DNA from: UBA1738 sp045658645
GTDB lineage: Bacteria > Bacillota > Clostridia > UBA1381
Direction of reading: 5' to 3'
Assembly: GCA_045658645.1 (NCBI GenBank)
Contig: JAZOVJ010000060.1
Coordinates: 1-35,653 of the forward strand
DNA: 35,653 bases
The position numbers and the translations under genes were made by a program. Positions within the stretch are counted from its first letter, which is position 1. Every line of letters begins with the position of its first letter. The notes beneath the pieces are model-generated. The model saw only the letters and a list, made by a program, of their open reading frames with translations, was not told the origin of the DNA and did no database searches. This document shows positions 1 through 7,855 of the stretch, in pieces.

Positions 1-110
1 AAGCCAAAGGCTTTTAAAACTTGCGACTTGTCCGAGCCACTACACAGGGGATTACCAAAGGGGTAACCCCTTTGGCGACTTTTCGTACTTTTGGTCGGTC
101 AAAAGTACAT
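1..110. repeat. Tandem inverted repeats (three hairpins)
   Basis: Three inverted repeats lie end to end. The first (1-13, AAGCC-AAA-GGCTT) is probably cut by the window edge. The second is a perfect 9-bp stem, 55-63 with 67-75 and a TAA loop. The third is a perfect 9-bp stem, 85-93 with 100-108 and a 6-nt loop. No open frame of convincing length, start and ribosome site covers the strip. Closely spaced short palindromes without a gene resemble the REP-like dispersed repeats common in gut Firmicutes genomes; that this is one of them is inference, because copies elsewhere cannot be seen here. Confidence 0.55.
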
Positions 111-134
111 ATATAAACATTATTAAAAATATAG

Positions 135-163
135 TTGTAATTTTTTTCAAACTGTGATAAAAT
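135..163 (+). promoter_or_regulatory. Sigma-A promoter with extended -10 for the structured RNA
   Basis: The -35 is TTGTAA (135-140), followed by a 17-nt spacer and the -10 TAAAAT (158-163). TG at 155-156 makes an extended -10. Predicted transcription start is about 170, exactly at the first base of the long hairpin that begins at 171. The match between promoter position and hairpin edge is the main reason to believe both. Confidence 0.72.
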
Positions 164-169
164 AGTATT

Positions 170-326
170 TGCGAATAACATTTTAATAAATTAGCTATGC
201 TATACAAGTAAAAAGTTTGCAAAAAATGCAAGCTCCAATTTCTTGTGTAGTTTAGCTACTTTGAAATGTTATTCGCACTAACAGGAGCTATGCGTTTTTA
301 TGTGTAGCTTCGGCTACACATTTTTT
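170..326 (+). ncRNA. Putative structured small RNA or 5' leader (about 155 nt)
   Basis: The predicted transcript folds into one long interrupted rod. The outer stem is 13 perfect pairs (171-183 with 264-276). The middle stem is 17 positions with one U-U mismatch and two G-U pairs (192-208 with 242-258). The apical stem is 8 pairs with one G-U (214-221 with 227-234), closed by an A5 loop. Internal loops are 8/5 and 5/7 nt. A stable terminator follows at 301-326. The architecture recalls 6S RNA (closing stem, internal bubble, terminal stem), but it is shorter and its bubbles are smaller than usual, so I do not assign it. It could be a free small RNA, a cis-acting leader of the 84-aa gene that starts 19 nt after the terminator, or a small palindromic mobile element carrying a promoter. 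I see no target-site duplication. Confidence 0.62.
301..326 (+). terminator. Intrinsic terminator with UUCG tetraloop
   Basis: A perfect 8-bp stem (301-308 with 313-320) is closed by TTCG and followed directly by six T. It ends 6 nt before the ribosome site (333-337) of the next gene, so it either ends a small RNA or acts as an attenuator in front of that gene. Confidence 0.85.
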
Positions 327-344
327 AATTCCGGAGGTTTTACC

Positions 345-599
345 ATGGAAAAACTTACAGCGGGACTTTTCTCAAAAGTCCTTAAAGATTCAATAAACGA
401 AGACCTTTCAAAAATACTTGTAGACTACACAGAATATTTGAAGCCTGCCAAAGATACACTTATAAATTCTGAAGCGACTGTGGCTCTTTTCGACATACAA
501 ATGATACTTTCTGAGAAAAATATAAGCGAAAACACAAAACTGCAAAAGATCATAGAAGTTTTCGATAAATACGATTTAGACTTTGACAGTTACATATAA
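345..599 (+). CDS. Hypothetical small protein, 84 aa
   Basis: I do not recognise this family. The start at 345 is chosen because GGAGG (333-337) sits 7 nt upstream; an in-frame ATG at 300 would place the terminator hairpin inside the coding region and has no well-spaced ribosome site. The protein is acidic, has no Cys or Trp, and is probably all-helical, with heptad-like hydrophobic spacing in both halves. It shows no signal peptide or membrane segment. It is the only gene on the plus strand at this end, lies just behind a promoter, structured RNA and terminator, and is followed by a hairpin cluster. Expression would need read-through of the terminator at 301-326 or a promoter I cannot see. 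A role in a two-part RNA/protein system is possible but not shown by the sequence. Confidence 0.6.
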   Translation: MEKLTAGLFSKVLKDSINEDLSKILVDYTEYLKPAKDTLINSEATVALFDIQMILSEKNISENTKLQKIIEVFDKYDLDFDSYI

Positions 600-621
600 C
601 ACTGTCACTAAAACAAACAAC

Positions 622-693
622 GGTTGCATTGCAACCCACACCTCATCCATCGGCTATTGCCGACACCTTCTCCTCAAGGAGAAGGCTTTTTTC
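622..693 (+). repeat. Triple-hairpin intergenic repeat ending as a terminator
   Basis: Three hairpins follow the small gene: 622-627 with 631-636, 651-654 with 659-662, and 666-673 with 678-685 (loop TCAA). The last is followed by C and a run of T, so it can end the upstream gene. The motif 'CCTCATCC...CCTTCTCC-TCAA-GGAGAAGG' is one I recognise as a recurring intergenic element in gut Firmicutes genomes. That recognition is from memory and was not checked. Confidence 0.6.
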
Positions 694-714
694 TCATTTT
701 ATATTAACTAATAG

Positions 715-755
715 CAAAACAAAAAATCACGCATTAAGCGTGATTTTTTGTTTTG
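715..755. terminator. Bidirectional terminator after ileS
   Basis: A perfect 18-bp stem (715-732 with 738-755) has a 5-nt ATTAA loop. It carries A-rich and T-rich arms, so it reads as a terminator on both strands. It abuts the ileS stop codon and ends the eight-gene minus-strand unit. Confidence 0.88.
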
Positions 756-3545
756 TTATTTAGTTAGCTTTCTTACGCAATCTGCACAAATTCCATCGAA
801 TCCTTCGATTGTGCCGACAGTTTCAGAATGTACCCAGCATCTACCGCACTTTTCGTGCTTGCTTGCTTCAACCGAAACTGAAACCAAATCGCCTGCAATA
901 GCGTCCTTTTCGTCAGCTTTTGGCATAACTGTCGCCTTTGATGTGATAAAGATTTCTGCAAGCTCTGCTTCCACCTGCTTAAGAAGGTCATAGATTTCGC
1001 CGTCTGCATAAACTGTAACTTCAGCATCTAATGACTTACCGATAATCTTGTCGTTTCTTGCAGGCTCAAGAGCCTTATTAACATCATTTCTTACTGCAAT
1101 AATCTTATCCCATTTAGCCTTTATTTCATCGTTCTCATATAGAGGATTTACCTTCGGCATATCGTTAAGCATTACGCTCAAGTCGTCCGCACCCTCTGTG
1201 TGTGGCATAAACTTCCAGATTTCTTCTGATGTGTATGCCAAAACCGGTGCTAAAAGCTTAACCATAGCATCCAAAATCAAGTACATAGCACTCTGTGCTG
1301 AACGTCTTTCAACTGAATCCGGCTTTTCTGTGTATAGTCGTGACTTCAAAACATCAAGATAGAAGTTTGAAAGGTCAACGATACAGAAATTAAGCATTGC
1401 AGAATATAGTGTGTGGAACTCATATTTCTCGTATGAATCAATGGTCTTTTTAACAATCTCGTTAAGCTTTAAAAGCGCCCACTTATCAATTTCAAGCATA
1501 TCAGCGTATGCTACCATATCCTTGTTCGGGTCAAAGTCATTGATGTTTGAAAGGATGTATCGTGCAGTATTTCTGATTTTTCTGTATCCCTCAGAAAGTT
1601 GCTTCAGTGCATCCTGACTCATTCTCATATCTGTTCTGTAATCAGCGGAAACAACCCACAAGCGAAGTACGTCTGCACCGAACTTGTTCATAATTTCCTG
1701 TGGCATAATTACATTACCCTTTGACTTGGACATCTTTCTGCCCTCGCCGTCCTGAATCATTCCGTGAGTAATGATAATCTTATAAGGTGCCTGCTTTCTT
1801 ACAGCAATACTTGTCAAAAGTGATGACTGGAACCAGCCTCTGTACTGGTCATTACCCTCAAGGTAAATATCAGCAGGCCATACCAAATCCTCTCTGTCAT
1901 CGCAAACTGCCATATGCGATGAACCTGAATCGAACCAAACGTCCATAATGTCCTTTTCTTTTGTAAATTCAGAACATCCGCATTCACACTTTGTGCCTGC
2001 AGGGATTATTTCGTTTGCGTCAAGTTCCCACCACTTATCAGGGCTTTCTTCACGGAACAGTTTTGCAACTGCCTTGATTGTTTCGTCATTGATAATTTCC
2101 TTACCGCAATCCTTACAGTAGAAAATCGGAATAGGAACGCCCCAGGTTCTCTGACGTGAAATACACCAGTCGCTACGGTCAACAACCATTGACTTGATTC
2201 TTTCTTCACCCCATTCAGGAATCCATTTTACGCCCTCAATAGCTTTAACAGCATCTTCCTTTAAAGCATCAACAGAAGCGAACCACTGGTCAGCGGCACG
2301 GAAAATGATTGGGCTGTCACATCTCCAGCAGTGTGGATACTGGTGGACGATTTCCTGTGAAGCTAAAAGTGCTCCCGAATTTTTAAGGTTTTCTAAAATC
2401 TTTTCGTTTGATGCTTCATAGTAAAGTCCTGCAAATTCGCCGGCATCTTCTGTCTGATAACCCTTGGCGTCAACAGGCACAACAATTTCTAACTGGTCAT
2501 AGTTCTGGCAAACCAAATAGTCTTCAGCACCGAAGCCTGGAGCTGTATGAACACAGCCTGTACCTGCATCAAGTGTTACGTGGTCACCAACGATAACCAA
2601 TGATTCTCTGTCTAAGAACGGATGCTGGCAAGTAATAAGTTCAAGCTCTGCACCTGTAAATGTTTTTACCACTTCGTAGTTAGCATCAAGACCTGCAGCA
2701 GCTACAACTGAATCAATAAGTTCTGTTGCAAGAACATAGATTTCGCCGTTTGCAAACTTAACCAATGAGTATTCAAGCATTGGGTTTAAGCAAACTGCCA
2801 CGTTACCTGGTAATGTCCAGGTAGTTGTTGTCCAGATTACGAAATATACATTTGAAAGCCCTTCAAAAAGACCCTTATCGTCTTTAACTGCAAACTTTAC
2901 ATAGATTGATGTTGTCTTATCTTCTGCGTATTCGATTTCAGCTTCTGCAAGAGCTGTTTCGCAGTGCGGACACCAGTAAACCGGTTTTAGTCCCTTATAG
3001 ATAAGTCCGTTTTTAGCCATCTCACCAAAAACTTCAATCTGCTTTGCAACAAACTCGTTCTTTAGTGTTAAGTATGGATTGTCCCAGTCACCGATTACAC
3101 CAAGACGTTTAAACTGTTGCTTCTGGTTTTCAACGTGCATACACGCAAATTCACGGCACGCCTGTCTGAATTTTACAGGACCTGCTTCGTGACGGTTTAT
3201 GCCAAGCTTTTTAATTGCCTGCTGTTCGATCGGAAGACCGTGAGTATCCCAACCGGGAACGTATGGTGAGTAAAATCCCTGCATAGACTTATAGCGCACA
3301 ATAATATCCTTAAGAATTTTATTCAACGCGTGACCCATATGGATGTCACCGTTTGCATACGGAGGTCCATCGTGAAGAATGAATGGGGTCTTGCCTTTAT
3401 TTTTCTCTTTCAGCTTATTATATAAATCAATCTCGTCCCAGTACGCCATTGTTTCAGGTTCTCTTTCAGGAAGATTACCGCGCATCGGGAAATCTGTCTG
3501 CGGAAGATTGACTGATTTTGTGTAGTCCTTACAATTTTCGCACAT
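756..3545 (-). CDS. ileS: Isoleucyl-tRNA synthetase
   Basis: This class I synthetase charges tRNA-Ile and edits mischarged valine in the cytoplasm. At 929 aa it has normal bacterial length. The HIGH signature is HMGH at residues 69-72, after GPPYANGD. The KMSKS loop appears as KMSKSKGNV near residue 600. WCISRQRTWGVPIP marks the catalytic core, and the C-terminal zinc knuckle is CGRCW with a later CADC. AAAGGAC precedes the ATG. It is the last gene of the lon-to-ileS unit, 57 nt after divIVA, the same neighbour as in Bacillus. That gap holds only a weak hairpin (3575-3596) and is too short for the T-box leader often found before ileS in Firmicutes, so it is probably expressed with the division genes. 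Confidence 0.98.
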   Translation of the reverse strand: MCENCKDYTKSVNLPQTDFPMRGNLPEREPETMAYWDEIDLYNKLKEKNKGKTPFILHDGPPYANGDIHMGHALNKILKDIIVRYKSMQGFYSPYVPGWDTHGLPIEQQAIKKLGINRHEAGPVKFRQACREFACMHVENQKQQFKRLGVIGDWDNPYLTLKNEFVAKQIEVFGEMAKNGLIYKGLKPVYWCPHCETALAEAEIEYAEDKTTSIYVKFAVKDDKGLFEGLSNVYFVIWTTTTWTLPGNVAVCLNPMLEYSLVKFANGEIYVLATELIDSVVAAAGLDANYEVVKTFTGAELELITCQHPFLDRESLVIVGDHVTLDAGTGCVHTAPGFGAEDYLVCQNYDQLEIVVPVDAKGYQTEDAGEFAGLYYEASNEKILENLKNSGALLASQEIVHQYPHCWRCDSPIIFRAADQWFASVDALKEDAVKAIEGVKWIPEWGEERIKSMVVDRSDWCISRQRTWGVPIPIFYCKDCGKEIINDETIKAVAKLFREESPDKWWELDANEIIPAGTKCECGCSEFTKEKDIMDVWFDSGSSHMAVCDDREDLVWPADIYLEGNDQYRGWFQSSLLTSIAVRKQAPYKIIITHGMIQDGEGRKMSKSKGNVIMPQEIMNKFGADVLRLWVVSADYRTDMRMSQDALKQLSEGYRKIRNTARYILSNINDFDPNKDMVAYADMLEIDKWALLKLNEIVKKTIDSYEKYEFHTLYSAMLNFCIVDLSNFYLDVLKSRLYTEKPDSVERRSAQSAMYLILDAMVKLLAPVLAYTSEEIWKFMPHTEGADDLSVMLNDMPKVNPLYENDEIKAKWDKIIAVRNDVNKALEPARNDKIIGKSLDAEVTVYADGEIYDLLKQVEAELAEIFITSKATVMPKADEKDAIAGDLVSVSVEASKHEKCGRCWVHSETVGTIEGFDGICADCVRKLTK

Positions 3546-3574
3546 ATTTTTTGTCCTTTCTCTAAATAAAATTA

Positions 3575-3596
3575 AGGGATAACATCCGCTATCCCT
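3575..3596 (-). terminator. Weak hairpin between divIVA and ileS
   Basis: A 7-bp stem (3575-3581 with 3590-3596) with an 8-nt loop lies in the 57-nt gap. The T tract behind it on the minus strand is interrupted, so partial termination or processing is more likely than a full stop. Confidence 0.4.
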
Positions 3597-3602
3597 ATTA
3601 TT

Positions 3603-4043
3603 CTACTCCAATTTGTCCAACATTTCAAGTAGTCCTGAACAAATTCCTTTCATTCTTGACTTATAGCCTGTAACTTCTGCCTGCAAGCTTGCAAGTTCGT
3701 TACGCTTTGACTGAATCTCATTGTCTATCTGACGATGCATACTTTCTGATTTTGTCTGGGCTTCGTTCATGATAACATCTGCTTTTTCTGCCGCTGTTTT
3801 CTTAATGTCTTCAGCCGCTGTCTGTGCAAGAACAATAGATTTCTGAAGAGTTTCCTCCATCGCTCTGTACTGTTCAATAGATTTTTCAAGCTGCTTTACC
3901 TGGTCTCTTAATTCTGCATTCTCTCTATAAAGTTTTTCATAATCTTTGCCGACCAAATCCAGAAAATCATCAACCTCGTCTGCATTATAGCCTCTTAGCT
4001 TAACATCAAAATCCTGTCTTTGAATATCCATTGGTGTTAACAT
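3603..4043 (-). CDS. divIVA: Division-site/polarity coiled-coil protein DivIVA
   Basis: DivIVA binds negatively curved membrane at poles and septa and recruits division or cell-wall proteins. The N-terminal membrane-binding domain is seen in the first 60 residues (LTPMDIQ, then F-x-x-x-LRGYNADEVDDFLD). From about residue 35 to 130 the protein is heptad-rich coiled coil. At 146 aa it is slightly shorter than the Bacillus protein. AGGAGGG lies 7 nt before the ATG. Gene order ylmH-divIVA-ileS is the classic Firmicute arrangement, which supports the call. Confidence 0.95.
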   Translation of the reverse strand: MLTPMDIQRQDFDVKLRGYNADEVDDFLDLVGKDYEKLYRENAELRDQVKQLEKSIEQYRAMEETLQKSIVLAQTAAEDIKKTAAEKADVIMNEAQTKSESMHRQIDNEIQSKRNELASLQAEVTGYKSRMKGICSGLLEMLDKLE

Positions 4044-4055
4044 AAATTCGCCCTC

Positions 4056-4790
4056 CTAAATATATTTTTTCACTGTAATATGAACTCTTTCACTTCTTGT
4101 TTTGCCGCCTATCTCCAAAACTTCTACCCTGCCGAAACCTCTTATTGATAAAAGGTCTCCCGTATTAAGTTTCACGTCTTCACTTTTTGCCTGTAAGTGA
4201 TTTACCGAAACATTCCCCGACAGTGCAAAATTTTTGGCGTCCTTGCGGCTTATTTTCAAAATTGCGCCGAGGCAAGCATCAAGCCTCATTGACGCTGCCA
4301 CTATATCAAATAGTTCAAATCGCTTTTCCGGAATTTTTATGCTTTTCGCATCACAAATGTCAATATCCACTCCGCATCCTGCGATTTTTGTTATATTATC
4401 TTTTATAAACCCCGCAATATCCTCTAAAACGAAGATGGTTGCACCATTTTCATCCGGCAGTATGTCGCCAATTTTGTTCCTTTCTATCCCAAGAGAAAGA
4501 ATAGTGCCAAGATAATGCCTGTGGTTAAGTTCTTTTTCGTATTTTTTGGTAATTTTCAATACTGATATTGGGAATTCTTCTTCTGACGGTTCATGCCAGT
4601 CAGGGAAAACCCCGAATACCTTTCTTTCGGCTCCGTCATAGCCACCGAAGGTCATACCACAAAAAACTCCCTCATTTTTCATGTTTGCCTGCTCTGTTTC
4701 ATCTAAAAACTTTGAGAATTTCGGTGAGCGGTATTTTTCCGAAAGCCGTATTATGTCATAAATTTTCTTTATGAAAATATCATCGCTCAT
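4056..4790 (-). CDS. ylmH: S4-domain RNA-binding protein YlmH
   Basis: YlmH is an S4-fold RNA-binding protein from the division cluster; in Bacillus it has been linked to ribosome-associated quality control. The 244-aa length fits. The C-terminal S4 domain (about residues 165-240) shows RLDACLGAILKISRKDA, then VNHLQAKSEDVKLNTGDLLSIRGFGR with the usual 'G-D-x-x-S-I-R-G-x-G' end. The N-terminal part (FLDETEQ; FGGYDGAERKVFGVFP) matches the YlmH N-domain. It sits 12 nt upstream of divIVA. The ribosome site GAAGGCG is modest. Confidence 0.93.
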   Translation of the reverse strand: MSDDIFIKKIYDIIRLSEKYRSPKFSKFLDETEQANMKNEGVFCGMTFGGYDGAERKVFGVFPDWHEPSEEEFPISVLKITKKYEKELNHRHYLGTILSLGIERNKIGDILPDENGATIFVLEDIAGFIKDNITKIAGCGVDIDICDAKSIKIPEKRFELFDIVAASMRLDACLGAILKISRKDAKNFALSGNVSVNHLQAKSEDVKLNTGDLLSIRGFGRVEVLEIGGKTRSERVHITVKKYI

Positions 4791-4833
4791 ATTTTATTTC
4801 GCCTTCAGGTAATATTTTTCATAAAACAAGAAT

Positions 4834-4855
4834 AAGGCGGATAAAGCTCCGCCTT
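4834..4855 (-). terminator. Hairpin between sepF and ylmH
   Basis: A perfect 8-bp GC-rich stem (4834-4841 with 4848-4855), loop of 6 nt, lies just after sepF. On the minus strand it is followed by TTCTTGTTTT, a broken T tract. It may partly separate sepF from ylmH expression. Confidence 0.5.
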
Positions 4856-4865
4856 ACTTAATGTA

Positions 4866-5306
4866 TTATTTAAACATACTCCAGTCAAAGCCGGCTCCTG
4901 ATTTATCCTTTAAAAATTCGCCTGAGATTTCATAAGTTGCAGGAGTTGCAATAAAAATGCCTCCTGATACCTTCTGAATATCACCGTTCAAGCCGTAAAC
5001 TGTACCGGCAATGAAATCAACAACTCTTATTGCTTCTTCAGGGTCAAGGTTTCCCACATCCAAAATAACAGGACGTCTTTGCTTAATCTGGTCTGCAACT
5101 TCTGTTGTGTTGTTAAAGCATCTTGGCTTCAAAACTACAATACTTGGCTGCATTGAACCTCTTTCTAATGCAACAACTTTATTCTTTCTTGAGAACAGAG
5201 CCGGACGGACTTCTTCCTCCTCCTCATATTCTTCCATTTCCATTTCTTCTTCGTAGTCAATATCACCAAAACCTACAAAATCCTTAACAGCATCTACAAA
5301 TCCCAT
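4866..5306 (-). CDS. sepF: Cell division protein SepF
   Basis: SepF bundles and tethers FtsZ to the membrane at the septum. The 146-aa protein starts with the membrane-binding amphipathic helix (MGFVDAVKDFVGFGD), passes through an acidic linker (residues 18-35, almost all Glu/Tyr), and ends in the SepF fold: VVLKPRCFNN, PVILDVGNLDPEEA and VVDFIAGTVYGLNGDIQKV, with IFIATP near the end. AGGAGG lies 8 nt before the ATG. It follows yggS by 22 nt, as in the Bacillus ylmE-sepF pair. Confidence 0.96.
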   Translation of the reverse strand: MGFVDAVKDFVGFGDIDYEEEMEMEEYEEEEEVRPALFSRKNKVVALERGSMQPSIVVLKPRCFNNTTEVADQIKQRRPVILDVGNLDPEEAIRVVDFIAGTVYGLNGDIQKVSGGIFIATPATYEISGEFLKDKSGAGFDWSMFK

Positions 5307-5328
5307 AAAAACATCCTCCTAATACACA

Positions 5329-6033
5329 CTAACTTTGTACCGAGTAATCTCTGTTTCCGAATATAGCCGTTCCGACACGAACCATATTGGACCCCTCTTC
5401 TATGGCAACCTCATAGTCTCCGCTCATTCCCATAGATAGAAATTTCATAGTAACATTATCATATTTATTTTGTGATATGTCAATAAATTTTTGGTTTATG
5501 TCACGAAAATGTAATCTATTTGAAAGCTCACTGTCAAATTTCGTCAAAATTGTCATAAAACCGCAAACTTTCACGTGTTTTAAACATTTTGCGTGCTCCA
5601 ACATTTCGTCTATCTGGGAAGCATCAATTCCAAACTTAGTTTCCTCTCCGGTTATGTTTACCTGAATGAGAATTTTTATCTCCGAAACGCCTTTCTTTTC
5701 CGCCTGACGCTCAATCTCGTCCATAAGCTTAACCGAGTCAACAGAGTGTATCATATACACCTTGTCAATGATATATTTCACCTTGTTTGTCTGAAGATGC
5801 CCGATTAAGTGCCATCTTACCGGCGACACCTTATCGTACTTGTCCATTATTTCCTGAACCTTGTTCTCGCCGATGTCGGTAACACCGTTTTTAATTGCCT
5901 CGTTTATCGCCTCTGGCGGATGAGTTTTTGTTACTGCAATAAGGGTTACATCATCTTCGCTTCTTCCGCTTTTTTCCGCAGCTGCTTTTATTCTGCTTCG
6001 TACATTCTCAAGGTTTTCTTTTATATATGTCAT
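5329..6033 (-). CDS. yggS: PLP homeostasis protein (YggS/YlmE family)
   Basis: Members bind pyridoxal phosphate in a single TIM-barrel domain and buffer vitamin B6; they have no known enzyme activity. At 234 aa the length is normal. The PLP-lysine lies in LIAVTKTHP near residue 35; GENKVQEI, WHLIGHLQTNKVK, SVDS, QVN-x-x-GEETKFG and LSMGMSGDYEVAIEEGSNMVRVG are family signatures. Its ATG overlaps the TAA of the upstream hlyD-like gene by one base (TAATG), so translation is probably coupled. Confidence 0.96.
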   Translation of the reverse strand: MTYIKENLENVRSRIKAAAEKSGRSEDDVTLIAVTKTHPPEAINEAIKNGVTDIGENKVQEIMDKYDKVSPVRWHLIGHLQTNKVKYIIDKVYMIHSVDSVKLMDEIERQAEKKGVSEIKILIQVNITGEETKFGIDASQIDEMLEHAKCLKHVKVCGFMTILTKFDSELSNRLHFRDINQKFIDISQNKYDNVTMKFLSMGMSGDYEVAIEEGSNMVRVGTAIFGNRDYSVQS

Positions 6034-7217
6034 TACTTCTCACCTATCACTATAGAGTCGTATTCTCTCAAAAGATTTTTCGAGCCGGAAACCGGTGTTA
6101 TTATAACTGTCTGTCGGACAATGTCTGAATACACCACGTTAACAGGTTTTATAACCTGTGAGCCTACACTTTTTACCAAAACACCCTTTTTGCCGTCCTC
6201 GGTTACGCGAAGGGCTGAAACAGGAATTTTGTAACCCTCATAGCTTTCTAAAATAAGTTCCATATCAGAGTATCTTAAAGAGAATACACCCTCCCGATAC
6301 TCCTCAAACTTAACAACCACCACGATTTTATCGGTAGCGCTGTCCTCCGTTGACAGATATTCAATCTTTCCGTTTGCGGTAACGCCAGGAAGATAACCAA
6401 ATCGCATTTTTACCTTTTTGCCAACCTTAAGTTCCCCTGCATCTTCACGTTTTACGGTGGTCAGCACGTACCATTCGTGGTTGTTTACCACCTTGCAGAC
6501 AGGCTGACCCGGATTTGCGTTACTGTTGCTTTCCTTTGCTTTATCGGCAAGCGACTCGTAGTCCGCCACTTTATATGTCAATATATTCTTCGGTGTCAAA
6601 ACAGATTCCAAAGAATCTACGTTTTTTGAAAACACACCTGAAATCTGAGAATACAAGTCATTCTTGGAGCTTCGAAGGCTTGCTTCAATAGAGCTTTTTT
6701 TGGCCCTGAGTTCGTCTAAAGAAACAGTTCCCGCACTTTTTGAATCACCTGTTATAACGGCATTTATCTGTGCCTTATAGTTTGCAATCTTCTCTATCTT
6801 TCTGTTCTTTTTCGCGGAAATTATGTTGTTTTTAATGTTCTCAATATCCTCTTCGCTGTTATTTCCGCCTGCCATATATGATGTTGCTTCGCCCTCGTTT
6901 TCAAGCTCTGCAATTTTCTGGTTTATGCTGTTTAGTTCCTGAAGCGTTGCCTCTGAAACATCGCCTGTATATACAGTTGACAGAACTCTGCCCTTACCAA
7001 CACGTGTACCCTCCTGAATATAGTGGTACACCATACCGGATACTGGCGCATTATATACCTGCTCTGTTCTTACAATATAACCTTTTGTATCTATTTTGTT
7101 TTCATAAACCTCAGAGATTGCGGTCTGGGTTTCCACAGGGTTTTCCACGTAACGTATGCCATAGAAAACGCAGAAGCATACAACCACTATCAAAATGAAA
7201 TAAATACTTTTTTTCAT
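6033..7217 (-). CDS. HlyD-like membrane-fusion/adaptor protein
   Basis: The protein is 394 aa from the ATG at 7217, preceded by AAAGGAAATGG. A longer frame would need a TTG start at 7259 inside engB. Residues 3-22 form one membrane helix with a short cytoplasmic N-terminus, so the bulk is outside. A lipoyl-like half-motif follows (NAPVSGMVYHYIQEGTRVGKG, about residues 56-76), then a Glu/Lys/Ser-rich helical region (100-215), then a beta-barrel part (VGKKVKMRFGYLPGV) and a C-terminal domain. This layout matches HlyD-family adaptors, but no ABC or MFS partner is nearby and the host lacks an outer membrane. It occupies the place near yggS/sepF where Bacillus has ylmD, so a cell-envelope or division role is possible (inference). 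Confidence 0.78.
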   Translation of the reverse strand: MKKSIYFILIVVVCFCVFYGIRYVENPVETQTAISEVYENKIDTKGYIVRTEQVYNAPVSGMVYHYIQEGTRVGKGRVLSTVYTGDVSEATLQELNSINQKIAELENEGEATSYMAGGNNSEEDIENIKNNIISAKKNRKIEKIANYKAQINAVITGDSKSAGTVSLDELRAKKSSIEASLRSSKNDLYSQISGVFSKNVDSLESVLTPKNILTYKVADYESLADKAKESNSNANPGQPVCKVVNNHEWYVLTTVKREDAGELKVGKKVKMRFGYLPGVTANGKIEYLSTEDSATDKIVVVVKFEEYREGVFSLRYSDMELILESYEGYKIPVSALRVTEDGKKGVLVKSVGSQVIKPVNVVYSDIVRQTVIITPVSGSKNLLREYDSIVIGEK

Positions 7218-7239
7218 TATCTTACCATTTCCTTTTTCT

Positions 7240-7842
7240 TTATGCCTCTTCAGGCGCAAGCATCAGCTCAATCATATCCCACACGCTGATTTTTCCCTCG
7301 TCAGTCTTAACTGAAAACGGTACCAGAATATCGTCTTCATTAAGCTTTAACTCATTATAAATCATTTCGAGATTTTCTTCAAACTCTTTCTTGTTAAGCT
7401 TGTCGGTCTTGGTTGCAATAACGATTGCTCCCTCGTCAGGCTGTGCCGCCTTTATCCACTCAAGCATCATCTTATCGTCATTTGTCGGAGCATGGCGTGA
7501 ATCCACCAAAAGCATAACCTTGCGAAGCTGAGAGCGTCTGTAAAGGTAATCGTCAATCATATTACCCCAGCTTTCAACATCCGCCTTGGCACGCTTTGCA
7601 TAGCCATAACCCGGCAAGTCCACAAGGTAAATTGTATCGTCTATATTATAGAAATTGATGGTAATTGTCTTACCCGGTGTAGCACTGACTCTTGCCAGTG
7701 ATTTCCTGTTCAAAAGCTTATTTATCATTGATGACTTCCCAACATTTGAACGGCCTACAAATGCAAATTCGGGTAAACCCTTTTTCGGGTACTGTTCCTT
7801 TTTCACTGCTGAAACTTCAATATCTGCTTTGTGTAAATTCAT
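7240..7842 (-). CDS. engB: Ribosome biogenesis GTPase EngB (YsxC)
   Basis: EngB is an essential small GTPase needed for late 50S subunit assembly. The 200-aa protein shows the P-loop GRSNVGKSS, switch region TPGKT, G3 DLPGYGYAKR, and G4 TKTDKL. The start at 7842 is set by GGAGGTG; the longer frame to 7950 runs back into lon and lacks a ribosome site. It starts 14 nt after the lon stop, the lon-engB pairing known from Bacillus (lonA-ysxC). Confidence 0.96.
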   Translation of the reverse strand: MNLHKADIEVSAVKKEQYPKKGLPEFAFVGRSNVGKSSMINKLLNRKSLARVSATPGKTITINFYNIDDTIYLVDLPGYGYAKRAKADVESWGNMIDDYLYRRSQLRKVMLLVDSRHAPTNDDKMMLEWIKAAQPDEGAIVIATKTDKLNKKEFEENLEMIYNELKLNEDDILVPFSVKTDEGKISVWDMIELMLAPEEA

Positions 7843-7855
7843 AAAAACACCTCCG

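Noticed and set aside
170..599. Type III toxin-antitoxin system (RNA antitoxin, terminator, toxin gene)
   Set aside because: The order fits, but the RNA has no tandem short repeats, and the 84-aa product is half the size of the known endoribonuclease toxins with no recognisable motif.
5809..6234. 141-aa plus-strand frame
   Set aside because: It lies opposite yggS and the hlyD-like gene, has no ribosome site, and its composition is that of a reverse-complement shadow.
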